DNA of 64,000 bases from Robinsoniella peoriensis (GTDB taxonomy: Bacteria; Bacillota; Clostridia; Lachnospirales; Lachnospiraceae), in assembly GCF_042680125.1 (NCBI RefSeq), contig NZ_JBHTNY010000012.1; one strand, 5' to 3'. This document shows, piece by piece, positions 1 to 9,290 of the stretch; the first letter of the stretch is position 1, and the number at the start of each line of letters is the position of its first letter. The notes below the pieces were generated by a model. It was not told the origin of the DNA. It did no database searches and saw only the letters and a program-made list of their open reading frames with translations. A program made the translations under genes and the position numbers.

Positions 1-169
1 CAGGATTTCGGAGCGAATGCCCGCGTGCCGCCAAAAAGTGCTCCGGGAAGGTTAGAAAATGCCAGTTCTGCGGTAAGTCTTCCAAACCAATGTCCTGGTC
101 CGCCCCCTTCTTTTTCCGTACACTGCCTACATCTACAAAGCGTCTCTTAATCAGCGAAACCCAAATTTA
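1..169. repeat. Left-edge intergenic stretch with dispersed repeat, copy 1
   Basis: Positions 99-169 closely match 14778-14847 (about 60 of 71 bases by eye, same orientation). The shared core includes TTTCCGTACACT and ATCTACAAAGCGTC. The repeat ends exactly on the stop codon of the YhaN-like gene, and the second copy also lies just beyond the 3' end of a minus-strand gene. On the minus strand a frame from about 138 down to base 1 is open off the left edge, but it has no start codon, and the same DNA in copy 2 does not keep a comparable frame. I therefore treat this as a non-coding dispersed repeat plus unexplained sequence. Confidence 0.55.
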
Positions 170-1717
170 TTTTTGAACAAAGCATTCTTCTCTTCTTATC
201 TCTTCCAGAATTGCTCCCTCTCTTTTATGGCAGGTAAATAACAATACCTGGCTATCACTCTTATAAAGCCATTTAAGGGTTCTTTTCAGCCGCTGTTCAT
301 CGTACATTACAAATGCATCATCAAATATCAGCGGCATTTTCTCGCCGCTTAGAAAAAGCTGAGCTGCAGCCATTCTAAGAGCAAAGTAAATCTGATCCAT
401 CGTTCCCCTGCTGACCTGTTCCAGATACAATAGTTTTTGAGTCGTATTAATTCGTACCTGCATATTAGCATCCAGATAGATGCTGGTATAATTTCCTCCG
501 GTTACCTCTTTTAAGATATCTGAAGCCGTATGGTTCAGCTTTCTTGCCGATTCCTTATATATCTCTCTGGAAATGTCCTGTATGGTTGATATTGCAATCT
601 CCAGAGCCTCTATATCGTTTTGGATCCGATTGCTGTCTGCTTTCTCTGCCAGAATGTCCGCCTGGTTTTCTTTGAGATTTTCAAGCAAGACCCGCTTTTC
701 ATGCAATTCTTCCTGTATCCTTTCCAGATTCCAAACCATTTTCTGAGAGGCTTTGGACGCTCCGCTGCCGGACTGGCGGCTTTCCTGCTCCCTGTTTCTG
801 GTATAACGATTTGTATACCAGCAATAAGCAAATAACAATACAGCGGCGATTCCCAATGCCATTTTCAGCCATAACGGTTTAAGCAGAATCCCCATCAGCA
901 CTGCAATACCTGCCGCAGTGAACAAGCAGATCTGCCGGCTTTTCAGCATTTTGATTTCTTCCCTGTTTCTGGCCTCCATGCGGGCTCTTTTTTCCTGTTC
1001 CGCGAGCCCTTCTCTTGCCTCCATGCTTCGTAATTCCTGAAGTTTTATAGTACCATCTTCCTGCTGTTTTTGCAGCCCACGGATCTCCTGTTCTACATAA
1101 TCCAGTTTAATCTGCACCTGTTCCAGACGTTCACTGCGGACTTCATCCTGCTGCTTCTTTTTTACTGCGCATTCCCGCTGCTTATCTTTTAATGTTTCAA
1201 TTGCTTTGACAACATTAATTTCATCATCTCCTGCGCTTTCAAAATTAGCCATATAATTTCGAAGCTCTGCCGCCAGCCCCTCATCCGTTTTACTGGAATT
1301 CTGACGAATAAATATGGTATTTCGAAATGCAGTTTCATTCAGCCCTTCCATCAGCATTTGAAGGTCTCCATGTATAATATCCAGCTCTTCCCCGTCGGAC
1401 TCACAGATCAGCAGAGCCTTTTTTTCTAATTTATTAAAATTTCTTTCTATACGGAAGATCTTTCCACCGCTTTCAAACCGCATTGCACCGGCAAAATACC
1501 CCGGATTATCCCACGGCTGGCGTATGGTGTATTCATCATTCCTGGCAGCTCTCCCACGCATTTTATCAATGCCAAACAGCATTCCCCTGATAAATGCATG
1601 GATCGTGCTTTTTCCCATTTCATTTTCCCCGTAGATGATATTAATCCCCTCATGGAAAGTAATTATCTGATCCCTGAACTTTCCAAAATTTCTGATCTGC
1701 AATTCCAGAATCCGCAT
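167..1717 (-). CDS. yhaN: YhaN-like AAA/SMC-type ATPase with central membrane hairpin (SbcC-like partner)
   Basis: ATPase of the RecF/SbcC/Rad50 class, expected to work with the adjacent YhaO-like nuclease on DNA ends. The N-terminus carries a FGKF motif and a Walker A GENEMGKST near residue 31. The C-terminus has an SRGTMDQ signature (about 436) and Walker B PLIFDDAF (about 463). A coiled coil (about 165-260) is followed by two hydrophobic segments (about 264-303) and a second coil (about 330-395). At about 516 residues it is roughly half the length of Bacillus YhaN, so the coils are short. Two tandem ATGs exist (1720 and 1717). The second is better spaced from GAGGTGA, which lies inside the end of yhaO, implying translational coupling. 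Family is firm; function is inferred from the pair. Confidence 0.85.
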   Translation of the reverse strand: MRILELQIRNFGKFRDQIITFHEGINIIYGENEMGKSTIHAFIRGMLFGIDKMRGRAARNDEYTIRQPWDNPGYFAGAMRFESGGKIFRIERNFNKLEKKALLICESDGEELDIIHGDLQMLMEGLNETAFRNTIFIRQNSSKTDEGLAAELRNYMANFESAGDDEINVVKAIETLKDKQRECAVKKKQQDEVRSERLEQVQIKLDYVEQEIRGLQKQQEDGTIKLQELRSMEAREGLAEQEKRARMEARNREEIKMLKSRQICLFTAAGIAVLMGILLKPLWLKMALGIAAVLLFAYCWYTNRYTRNREQESRQSGSGASKASQKMVWNLERIQEELHEKRVLLENLKENQADILAEKADSNRIQNDIEALEIAISTIQDISREIYKESARKLNHTASDILKEVTGGNYTSIYLDANMQVRINTTQKLLYLEQVSRGTMDQIYFALRMAAAQLFLSGEKMPLIFDDAFVMYDEQRLKRTLKWLYKSDSQVLLFTCHKREGAILEEIRREECFVQK

Positions 1718-1721
1718 CATC

Positions 1722-2774
1722 TCACCTCGTTGTCTCTAACATCGCCTGTATTCCATAGTAAAGAGCCTTGCTTTGTACTTCATCCATAGAATCTGTATTC
1801 AGGCGCTGAATATATCGTCCTACTACACTGTCAGCGTATTTCTTCCCTAATTTCGCAAAGTCGTATGCCGGTTTTGACATATCGGCGACTTCCACTATAT
1901 TTCCCAGTTTTTCATAACTTTTCAGCTCATACTGAATGTCCGGATCCCGATATCCGGTAATGATTATTTTATAAATATTGTGCCCGCCCAATTTTTTCAT
2001 ATATGCTTGAATTTTTTCCTGCAGGGAATAATCCGTCTGCGTTTCATCTGTCTCTACCTTTAAATGAATATATTCCCTGACCGCACTTGGTATAAATCTG
2101 GCTGTAAGTGTACGTTTCCTGTATTCGCCTATCATATACCCGTGGGGCCCCGTATCATTTTTATCCAGAGGTTCCAAAGCTCCTGAGTATGCCATTCTAT
2201 TTGCTTCCAGTATCTGCGGCTTATGTATATGTCCCAGGGCTACGTAATCAAATCCGGCCTGGCACAACTGCCTTTTATTAATTGGGATATGCTTTTCATC
2301 CCCGCCATGTGCCAGCAGAATCGTACACACTCCGTCATCCTCTGGTACCAGTTCATCGTATAAAGCATTTGTAATTTCTCTGGTATGATAACTCAGGCCA
2401 TAGACAGTGGTATTCAGATCTGGAAAATGAATCCTCTGACAATCCTGGTTTTCCAGACAAATGACGTTTTCATTCCACTTAAAACCATGGTAAAACGAAT
2501 CAGGCTTCAAATAGTCATGATTTCCAATAATAAATACAACTCTTGTCTCGGTAAGGGTGGAGAAAAGATAGTTAACCTCCTTTAATTCTTTTAATAAAGG
2601 CTGTCTGTGAAAAAGGTCTCCTGCAATCAGAAGCAGGTCCGCCTGCTCTGCTTTTGCTATTCTGATAATATTACGGAAGCTGTCCCAGATCTCAGTCTTA
2701 CGTTCTTCACTCCATGGATATCCCACATCCGGAACAGCACCCAGATGCACATCTGCGATATGGATAAATTTCAT
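1722..2774 (-). CDS. yhaO: YhaO-like DNA repair exonuclease (SbcD/Mre11 family)
   Basis: Metallophosphoesterase nuclease of the SbcD/Mre11 family, the usual partner of YhaN. All metal-binding motifs are visible: HIADVHLG at residue 5, AGDLFH, GNHD, LAHGGD and LGHIHKP. The length (350 residues) is normal for the family, including a C-terminal accessory region. A strong AGGAGGAAT lies before the ATG, and a bidirectional hairpin (2797-2830) separates it from metY upstream, so yhaO-yhaN is probably its own two-gene operon. The ATPase gene overlaps its end. Recombination or DNA-end processing is expected, but the exact pathway is not shown by sequence. Confidence 0.9.
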   Translation of the reverse strand: MKFIHIADVHLGAVPDVGYPWSEERKTEIWDSFRNIIRIAKAEQADLLLIAGDLFHRQPLLKELKEVNYLFSTLTETRVVFIIGNHDYLKPDSFYHGFKWNENVICLENQDCQRIHFPDLNTTVYGLSYHTREITNALYDELVPEDDGVCTILLAHGGDEKHIPINKRQLCQAGFDYVALGHIHKPQILEANRMAYSGALEPLDKNDTGPHGYMIGEYRKRTLTARFIPSAVREYIHLKVETDETQTDYSLQEKIQAYMKKLGGHNIYKIIITGYRDPDIQYELKSYEKLGNIVEVADMSKPAYDFAKLGKKYADSVVGRYIQRLNTDSMDEVQSKALYYGIQAMLETTR

Positions 2775-2796
2775 CCAAATTCCTCCTTTCCTATAT

Positions 2797-2830
2797 GTAA
2801 AAGACCCTGTTGCTCCATACAGGGTCTTTT
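2797..2830 (-). terminator. Hairpin terminator between metY and yhaO
   Basis: A 12-bp stem (AAAAGACCCTGT at 2799-2810 with ACAGGGTCTTTT at 2819-2830) has an 8-base loop and T-rich flanks on both strands. It lies just after the metY stop codon on the minus strand and before the yhaO ribosome site. Confidence 0.8.
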
Positions 2831-2881
2831 ACAATTTATTGCCGTACCAGAGCCTGTCAGACAGCGTTTTTCTTACACGCT

Positions 2882-4165
2882 CTAAGCCAGTGCAAGTGCC
2901 TGTTCCAAATCAGCAATGATGTCCTGAACATTCTCGATGCCCACTGAGAAACGGATCATTCCCGGTGATACACCGGCATCTTTTAACTGCTGGTCATTCA
3001 TCTGTCTATGGGTATGACTTGCAGGATGAAGAACACTGGTTCTGGCATCTGCCACGTGGGTTACGATTGCAGCCAGCTTTAAGCCATCCATAAATCTTAC
3101 CGCTGCCTCTCTGCCGCCTTCCAGTTCAAAAGAGATAACGCCACAGGTTCCATTTGGCATATATTTTTTTGCAACATCATAATACTTGTCGCCGGGTAGT
3201 CCTGCATAATTTACATGAGATACTTTCTCATGGGCATTCAGATACTCTGCAACTTTCTGTGCATTATAACAATGTCTCTCCACGCGAAGAGGCAGGGTCT
3301 CTAAACCAACGTTTAACAGGAAACTGTTCATTGGTGCCGGAATGGATCCCAGATCCCGCATTACCTGTGATGTTGCCTTCATTATGTATGCACCTTTTCC
3401 AAATTTCTGTGCATAGATCACGCCGTGATAAGATTCATCCGGTGTTGTGAGACCATGATATTTGTCGCCATATGCATTCCAGTCAAAATTACCGCTGTCA
3501 ACAATGGCTCCGCCTACCTGCATTGCATGTCCATCCATATACTTTGTTGTAGAATGGGTAATGATATCTGCTCCCCATTCAAAAGGACGGCAGTTAACCG
3601 GTGTAGCAAATGTATTATCTACAATCAAAGGAACCTGATGTTCGTGTGCAAGTTTTGCAAATTTCTCAATATCCAGTACAACAAGTGCAGGATTCGCAAT
3701 CGTTTCAGCAAATACAACTTTTGTATTCGGCTGAAATGCCTTACAAAGTTCTTCATAAGAGGAATCCGGATCTACAAAGGTGCACTCAATCCCCAGCTTT
3801 TTCATTGTTACGCCAAAGAGATTATAAGTTCCGCCGTAAATTGTGGAGGATGCAACAATATGATCTCCCGCTTCACAAATATTAAAAACTGCATAAAAAT
3901 TTGCTGCTTGTCCAGAAGATGTCAGCATAGCGGCTGCGCCGCCTTCCAGATCACAAATCTTAGAAGCCACGGTATCATTGGTAGGATTTTGTAATCTGGT
4001 ATAAAAATATCCCTCTTCTTCCAGTGCAAATAATCTGCCCATTTCTTCTGTTGAATCATACTTAAAAGTAGTACTCTGAACAATAGGAAGCACCCTCGGC
4101 TCCCCTTTTTTTGGTTTCCATCCAGACTGGATGCATTTAGTCTCAATTCTATAATCGCTGTTCAT
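2882..4165 (-). CDS. metY: O-acetylhomoserine aminocarboxypropyltransferase / sulfhydrylase (MetY)
   Basis: PLP enzyme of the Cys/Met metabolism family that makes homocysteine from O-acetylhomoserine and sulfide in the cytoplasm. The PLP lysine is K208 in HSTTKYMDGHA. Other family signatures are YTRLQNPTND (about 55) and SSGQAANF (about 83). The length (427 residues) is typical. It appears monocistronic: an extended -10 promoter lies about 50 bases upstream and a hairpin terminator follows. No S-box (SAM riboswitch) structure was seen in the short leader. Close relatives include cystathionine gamma-synthases, but the sequence pattern fits MetY best. Confidence 0.9.
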   Translation of the reverse strand: MNSDYRIETKCIQSGWKPKKGEPRVLPIVQSTTFKYDSTEEMGRLFALEEEGYFYTRLQNPTNDTVASKICDLEGGAAAMLTSSGQAANFYAVFNICEAGDHIVASSTIYGGTYNLFGVTMKKLGIECTFVDPDSSYEELCKAFQPNTKVVFAETIANPALVVLDIEKFAKLAHEHQVPLIVDNTFATPVNCRPFEWGADIITHSTTKYMDGHAMQVGGAIVDSGNFDWNAYGDKYHGLTTPDESYHGVIYAQKFGKGAYIMKATSQVMRDLGSIPAPMNSFLLNVGLETLPLRVERHCYNAQKVAEYLNAHEKVSHVNYAGLPGDKYYDVAKKYMPNGTCGVISFELEGGREAAVRFMDGLKLAAIVTHVADARTSVLHPASHTHRQMNDQQLKDAGVSPGMIRFSVGIENVQDIIADLEQALALA

Positions 4166-4213
4166 TCCAGGCTCTCCTATCTCTAATATAGTCGTATTAT
4201 CTGTATTTTGTAT

Positions 4214-4242
4214 AGTATAGCATATCTGGTTGAAAATAGAAA
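4214..4242 (-). promoter_or_regulatory. Putative metY promoter
   Basis: The minus strand shows an extended -10 TGCTATACT (hexamer at 4214-4219). A weak -35-like TTTCTA lies 17 bases upstream. The -10 is about 50 bases before the metY start. Prediction only. Confidence 0.45.
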
Positions 4243-4322
4243 TCCTGATTTTATAAAATTGGGGGTGCTGAGGATGACCTTTTGCAGATAAAGCATGTGA
4301 ACGGAACCATCCTCTTGCTCAC

Positions 4323-4889
4323 CTAGCCCCATATATAATACATCACAACCTGCGCAGCCCCAGCCAAAAGCATTACACTGACGGGATTCATCTTAAACTT
4401 CCGCAAAAGGATTACTGCTGCGGTGAAAATCACTACCGCCTGTACTTTTAGATCGGAGAAATGAACAGAGAAACCGGCATCTCCCCAGAAAGACAAAACC
4501 AGTATAGCAAACCCTGCCGATGCAATCATGGCAACAACAGCCGGTCTTAAACTCCCTAAAATGCCCTGAAGAACTGCCATTTCACGATATTTAAAATAAA
4601 CATATGCCAAGAGGGATACAATAATACAAGATGGCAGAATACAACCGATTGTAGCTACCACTGCCCCCTGGATACCTCCAATCTGCAAGCCCACGAAAGT
4701 CGCAGAATTGATTGCAATCGGTCCGGGCGTCATCTGGGATATGGTAATTAAATCTGTAAATTCTTTTACCGTAAGCCAATTGTGAATATCTACAACCTGA
4801 TTTTGAATTAAGGGCATTGCCGCATAACCGCCCCCTATACTGAACATTCCAATTTGCACAAAGCTTAGAAATAGCTGTAAGTAGATCAT
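4323..4889 (-). CDS. Chromate transporter family, short-chain subunit (second half)
   Basis: Integral membrane protein of the CHR family, in the short (single-domain) form that works as a pair. The N-terminal FSIGGGYAAMPLI signature and the MTPGPIAINSATFVG segment are characteristic, followed by several hydrophobic spans; 188 residues is normal for one half. Its start overlaps the end of the preceding gene by four bases (ATGA), so the two halves are translationally coupled and probably form a heterodimer. Members are annotated for chromate efflux, but the true substrate in anaerobes is uncertain. Confidence 0.85.
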   Translation of the reverse strand: MIYLQLFLSFVQIGMFSIGGGYAAMPLIQNQVVDIHNWLTVKEFTDLITISQMTPGPIAINSATFVGLQIGGIQGAVVATIGCILPSCIIVSLLAYVYFKYREMAVLQGILGSLRPAVVAMIASAGFAILVLSFWGDAGFSVHFSDLKVQAVVIFTAAVILLRKFKMNPVSVMLLAGAAQVVMYYIWG

Positions 4890-5452
4890 TTGACCGCTCC
4901 CTTCTTTATGTTATACACCGCTCTGATTACACCAATTACTCCACAGATCAGAATAATCAGAATCACATTGATATTTAACAGATAGGATGCGGCAAAGGCA
5001 GCTACCATGATGAATATAGAGAGTACATTTTTTTCTTTTACAAGGTTTCCACCCATTTCAATTACCACATCAGCAATTACCGCAGCAACACCTGCCTGCA
5101 TTCCGGTCAGAACCAGGTTCACAATTAAATTATCCCGAAAGGCTTCATAGAATATGGAAATCACAGATAATATCGCAAAGGGCGGGAGCACAGTACCAAT
5201 GATCGATACGGCTGCTCCCGCTGCTCCCGCTACCCGGTATCCTACAATAATAGCTCCATTTACTGCAATTGCTCCCGGCGCCGACTGGGCTATTGCAGTT
5301 AAATCCAGCATCTCCTGCTCATTAATCCAATGATAACCGTCCACAAATTTCTTTTTCATTAATGTGACAATTACATATCCCCCTCCAAATGTAAATGCAC
5401 TCAGATAAAGCATAGACAAAAACAATTTTAACAAAATTTTCTTTTTCCCCAT
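4886..5452 (-). CDS. Chromate transporter family, short-chain subunit (first half)
   Basis: First member of a split CHR transporter pair. It shows FTFGGGYVIVTLM and a QSAPGAIAVNGAIIVG segment that matches the corresponding region of the partner, and it has the same length (188 residues). The equal size and parallel motifs suggest an ancient duplication of a single domain. An AGGAGGA-type ribosome site precedes the start. The 113-base upstream gap is AT-rich and probably contains its promoter, but no clear -35/-10 pair could be assigned. Confidence 0.85.
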   Translation of the reverse strand: MGKKKILLKLFLSMLYLSAFTFGGGYVIVTLMKKKFVDGYHWINEQEMLDLTAIAQSAPGAIAVNGAIIVGYRVAGAAGAAVSIIGTVLPPFAILSVISIFYEAFRDNLIVNLVLTGMQAGVAAVIADVVIEMGGNLVKEKNVLSIFIMVAAFAASYLLNINVILIILICGVIGVIRAVYNIKKGAVK

Positions 5453-5566
5453 TTGTAAAATATCCTCCTTTTCATCATTGTTACTATAACGTAATTTACC
5501 ATAATAGTAAAATAACGATATCTGATGAAAAGTATATGATTTTATAATACATTTCTACGGAAACCT

Positions 5567-6379
5567 TCAGGACCGCTCTATACTGTACAAAAGCTGTATC
5601 ATACCAAATCCGGCAATAAATGCCGCAATACAAAAAATAAATTCTATTCCCTGGGGCACTCCCGGAAATACTTCTGCCACAGATCCTGCCACGAAGCCCA
5701 GAATAATCAGATAAGTTGCCTGAGTATGGTTTTTCATGGCATTTTCCAGCAATTTCGTAGTAAGTATAATTCCCAGAATAATACCGCTTCCAAGAGGAAT
5801 TAAAAAAGCAAGATTAAAATCTCCAATAGCCATCATTGTTTTATCATAGATTCCCATCAGCAGAAGCAGATAGGATACGCTGATTCCAGGGAGGACTAAT
5901 GCCACCGCTGCCACAATACCCGCTGCTGCCAGCAGCAGAACCCCCGGCATCCCCTCTCCGGTTCCCATTTGAAAGAAATCGGCTGGAAGAAGTTCAAACA
6001 ACAGCACTGCAGCCAGACCAGCTGCGGGATATAAAAATACCTTCCAGGATATACTGTGTACCTCTGCTTTTTGGTATATCATAGGCACACCGCCTGCAAC
6101 TACTCCGATAAAAAAATACAATAACAGCATGGGATAAGATTCGATCAGATGAAGTAATGGCTTGGCAAGCAGGATCATTCCCACTCCCGCACCAAGAGAA
6201 AAGGTTACAAGAAAAATCAGACTGTTTTTTATATCTTTAAAAAATGAACTGACAGATTCAATTAATTTATCATAAATCCCCAGGATCATGGCCATAGAAC
6301 CACCGCTCACTCCCGGTACAAGCATGGTGCCTCCTACACAGAGACCTTTCAGGGCTGTCGTTAACATTATCTTTGACAT
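5567..6379 (-). CDS. DUF368 membrane protein (PopT-type polyprenyl-phosphate transporter family)
   Basis: Polytopic membrane protein of the DUF368 family, which has been linked to recycling of undecaprenyl phosphate across the membrane (PopT). Two related motifs mark the internal repeat of this family: LVPGVSGGSMAMILGIYD near residue 20 and VLPGISVSYLLLLMGIYD near residue 162. The 270-residue length and about eight or more hydrophobic spans are typical. It stands alone between two non-related genes. Family assignment is strong; the lipid-carrier role is from family knowledge. Confidence 0.85.
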   Translation of the reverse strand: MSKIMLTTALKGLCVGGTMLVPGVSGGSMAMILGIYDKLIESVSSFFKDIKNSLIFLVTFSLGAGVGMILLAKPLLHLIESYPMLLLYFFIGVVAGGVPMIYQKAEVHSISWKVFLYPAAGLAAVLLFELLPADFFQMGTGEGMPGVLLLAAAGIVAAVALVLPGISVSYLLLLMGIYDKTMMAIGDFNLAFLIPLGSGIILGIILTTKLLENAMKNHTQATYLIILGFVAGSVAEVFPGVPQGIEFIFCIAAFIAGFGMIQLLYSIERS

Positions 6380-6424
6380 AGCTTACTCCTACACATCTTT
6401 CTTTTTACTTATAATTTATTCGAA

Positions 6425-6545
6425 AAACGTGAATATATACATATGCCCGACAGCTCTATTGTTAAAACACGCTCTGGAGCGGCGGGCATTCACTGTGAAA
6501 GCCTGATGCATTTCCCAGTACAGTACCCGCTTAGAAACTGTGCTC
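6425..6545. repeat. Intergenic inverted repeat with half-element of a dispersed repeat
   Basis: The gap holds ATGCCCG (near 6441) and its complement CGGGCAT (near 6483) around a segment containing AAAACACGCTC. The reverse complement, GAGCGTGTTTT, matches the ends of repeats near 16331 and 18909. CGGGCATTCACT also resembles the reverse complement of bases 9-31. I read it as a degraded small repeat element. Confidence 0.35.
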
Positions 6546-6556
6546 TTTAGATATCG

Positions 6557-7630
6557 TTATTTAAAAATATGAATCGTTCCTTTATCATTCAGATTCTTTA
6601 AGAGGGAAAGCGTTATTGGCAATCCAAATAACCCAAATACTCCTAAGATCTGTGCCCCGACAAACATAGACATCAAAGTCACCAGTGGATGGAGCCCTAC
6701 CTGGCTTCCTACAATCTTCGGTTCCAGAATGTTACGGATTACTGTAACTACCAGATACACGCACAGCAGCCCAATCGCCATTGTGTAATCTCCCTGTATT
6801 GCCGTCAGTACTGTCCAGGGAATCATAATTCCGCCGGTCCCCAGTACCGGAAGAATATCAAAGATCGATATTAAAAACGCAATGAGAATCGCATTGTCTA
6901 TCCGCAGTATTGTAAGTCCAATGGAAAGTTCAATAAAAGTAATACACATAATCAGCGCATAAGAACGAATGCATTTAAACAGAGTATTTATAACATAATC
7001 CTTTACCTCTAATGCCAGTTTTCTTGGTTTCTCTTTTAATTGTCTTAACAGAAATCCCATAACCTTATCATAGTCAATGGTCAGAAAGAAGGTGGAAATT
7101 ACAGTAAATAGTACTCGTATTAAAAAACCCGGAAGCGTCGATGCATAGTTGGAAATTGCTCCGATTACTTTCATAGACAGACTTGAAATACTCTCTCCAA
7201 GTGACTTCACCAGATTCCCGGTAACTTCTTCCAGTGTGGAAATCATGGTTGGATCCAGCCTGGAAAGGGATTTCTCCAGGGAATCAATCAGATCCATTAA
7301 AGAAGGTTCAATGTCCCTGGCATAAATCTGCGGAATGTAAAAAAATAACTGCTGGATCGATGTAAACAGCCGTACTCCCAGAAGCGTAAACAGAACACCA
7401 ATTACTGCATAAAACAATATAACAAGCAAAATTGCCGCTAATGTTTTATTAACCCTGCACTTCCGGTTAAGGAAATTTATTGGTTTTTTAAGTATAAATG
7501 CAAATACGAATGCCATTAGAAAGGGGGCTATATAAGACAAACCATACTTTAGCGCAACAACTACAATTGCCCCGATGATGAAACAATATATAAAATTAAC
7601 AATAAATCTTTTTCTTTTTTCTATATCCAT
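6557..7630 (-). CDS. AI-2E family transporter (YtvI-like membrane protein)
   Basis: Membrane protein of the AI-2E/PerM/YtvI family. N-terminal hydrophobic spans are followed by a long amphipathic region (about 100-165) and a C-terminal set of spans with DILPVLGTGGIMIPW and the end segment ILGVFGLFGLP that typify the family. The length (357 residues) is normal. The YtvI subgroup is often sporulation-associated in Firmicutes, but the transported substrate is unknown and the AI-2 export label should not be taken literally. The neighbours give no functional clue. Confidence 0.8.
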   Translation of the reverse strand: MDIEKRKRFIVNFIYCFIIGAIVVVALKYGLSYIAPFLMAFVFAFILKKPINFLNRKCRVNKTLAAILLVILFYAVIGVLFTLLGVRLFTSIQQLFFYIPQIYARDIEPSLMDLIDSLEKSLSRLDPTMISTLEEVTGNLVKSLGESISSLSMKVIGAISNYASTLPGFLIRVLFTVISTFFLTIDYDKVMGFLLRQLKEKPRKLALEVKDYVINTLFKCIRSYALIMCITFIELSIGLTILRIDNAILIAFLISIFDILPVLGTGGIMIPWTVLTAIQGDYTMAIGLLCVYLVVTVIRNILEPKIVGSQVGLHPLVTLMSMFVGAQILGVFGLFGLPITLSLLKNLNDKGTIHIFK

Positions 7631-7655
7631 AGATTATAGATCCTTCCTCAGCTGC

Positions 7656-9290
7656 TTATTTTATCCGAAAATACCTGGGAGCCAGCCGGTAAACCAAAAC
7701 AAGAGCCACAGCTATATAGCATATGGTAAATGCCAATACTGCCATTGTGAAACCTGTTCCGCCCGCCTCTATTTTAAGGCACATAAAACATATAAAATAC
7801 ATTACATTGTTAATTACCGTAAAAAATGGATTTTTAATATCCAGCCCCGTAGAATAAGGCTGAAATACATAGTACAGGAATAAATGATGTACTGTAAATA
7901 AAACTGCCAGAAGCATGATCGATACGGAAAAGGCCAGCAGATCTAGCGAAAATATACTGGTTCCACACAAAATACAAAAAATAACTGCCACTGCACTTAA
8001 TGCCACGCCTACAATGAGATTATACAGCGATATCCGAATCAGACGTATCTTAAAATTCTGTAGAATCGTTCCCGGCTTACGGTAATATCCATAGCGGAGC
8101 AGACTGATATCACAATTATAAAACATTGCTCTGCAGGATTTATCCCCAACTGACATACAATACATGATAAAAACAAAGCAGGGAAGTAAAACACCCAGAT
8201 TCTCACTTAATTTGACAGCAGTATTTTTATCACTTATATATAGGAAGATTCCCCCGACAAGTATAATGGCTGTTATAGCAAGCCTGAAATATATTGGTTT
8301 CACTAACTGCCTGCGATGTCTTGCAAAGAAAATTGCATTCATATATGCATATCCTTTAAGCCTCTGGAATTTAGCTACCTCTTCCCGGCTGGTTTTCAGA
8401 TCTTTTTCTTTCATTTCTACTTCGGCAAATGAAGACTGCTTTGCCTGCTTCATGGCATTCGAAAACAAATACTTCAGTTCTATCGATCGTTTCAGCTTCT
8501 CTGCGTAGGCTTTATACCCCCACATAATATAATAAAAACTGACTGCGCCAAGGATAACAGCGATCAGCACGCTGACCGGATGGATGATAACCGGAGCCAC
8601 TGTATGAGGCATGTTCAGGAAAAACGGAAGGTACGCTGCCGTCAGGGATAAAATAATAACTCCCCAGGCAAATCCCATATTTCTGGATAGTACAAAACCT
8701 TTTTTATCGTAGAGATATACCTGTAAAGCTTCCCCCATCATGCGGAAAGATACAAGCAGCAGCCACAGCCCCACCCCCTGAAGTATACTGCCACCTGCCA
8801 TGCGGGCTGCTAAAATCAAAAATGGAAGGTAATAAACGAAAAAGGGAACATATTTTGAAAGTAATGTAGCCTGTACATACCTTCCTGCATCCATCTGCAT
8901 GTATTTTATACAAGTGATTTTCTGTCTTGTAACCGAAAAAACCTGGCTGTCCTGTAACGATCCCAGAATACAATTTGTAAAGAACAAAATATGCACCATC
9001 CACAGGAACCGCTCTGCCGGAGTCAATATCTGATTCTTCCCCATAAAAAGGAATGGTAATCCAATCATTACCGCTAAATAAAGACCCTTACCAACAAATT
9101 CCACAACCTGCATCAGGACTGCAATGATTACTGTCAGCACTTTTTTAGCAGAATCCATACCATAGGCATTGTCTGGAATCAGCTTTCCGATTACCCAGAG
9201 CCGCTTCAAATAATATAGAAAAACATTTACCTGCATCACCGTTTTCAAATGAAAAATGGTCTTGAATGTCTTAATCATGATCCTCCTCAT
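7656..9290 (-). CDS. ABC transporter permease, large membrane subunit
   Basis: Polytopic membrane protein (544 residues, about 12 predicted hydrophobic spans) whose first codons overlap the 3' end of the ATPase gene by 20 bases, so the two form an ABC transporter. A hydrophilic, charged loop lies near residues 275-305 (about KQSSFAEVEMKEKDLKTSREE). I do not recognise a specific named family; the size and layout resemble the permeases of bacteriocin/lantibiotic-type or lipid ABC exporters. The substrate cannot be told from sequence. Confidence 0.75.
   Translation of the reverse strand: MRRIMIKTFKTIFHLKTVMQVNVFLYYLKRLWVIGKLIPDNAYGMDSAKKVLTVIIAVLMQVVEFVGKGLYLAVMIGLPFLFMGKNQILTPAERFLWMVHILFFTNCILGSLQDSQVFSVTRQKITCIKYMQMDAGRYVQATLLSKYVPFFVYYLPFLILAARMAGGSILQGVGLWLLLVSFRMMGEALQVYLYDKKGFVLSRNMGFAWGVIILSLTAAYLPFFLNMPHTVAPVIIHPVSVLIAVILGAVSFYYIMWGYKAYAEKLKRSIELKYLFSNAMKQAKQSSFAEVEMKEKDLKTSREEVAKFQRLKGYAYMNAIFFARHRRQLVKPIYFRLAITAIILVGGIFLYISDKNTAVKLSENLGVLLPCFVFIMYCMSVGDKSCRAMFYNCDISLLRYGYYRKPGTILQNFKIRLIRISLYNLIVGVALSAVAVIFCILCGTSIFSLDLLAFSVSIMLLAVLFTVHHLFLYYVFQPYSTGLDIKNPFFTVINNVMYFICFMCLKIEAGGTGFTMAVLAFTICYIAVALVLVYRLAPRYFRIK

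Noticed and set aside
1..138. Minus-strand partial gene running off the left edge
   Set aside because: The frame lacks a start codon and overlaps a dispersed repeat whose other copy does not keep the frame.
4166..4322. SAM (S-box) riboswitch upstream of metY
   Set aside because: The leader is short and no S-box core or multi-helix fold was seen; only a promoter-like extended -10 is supported.
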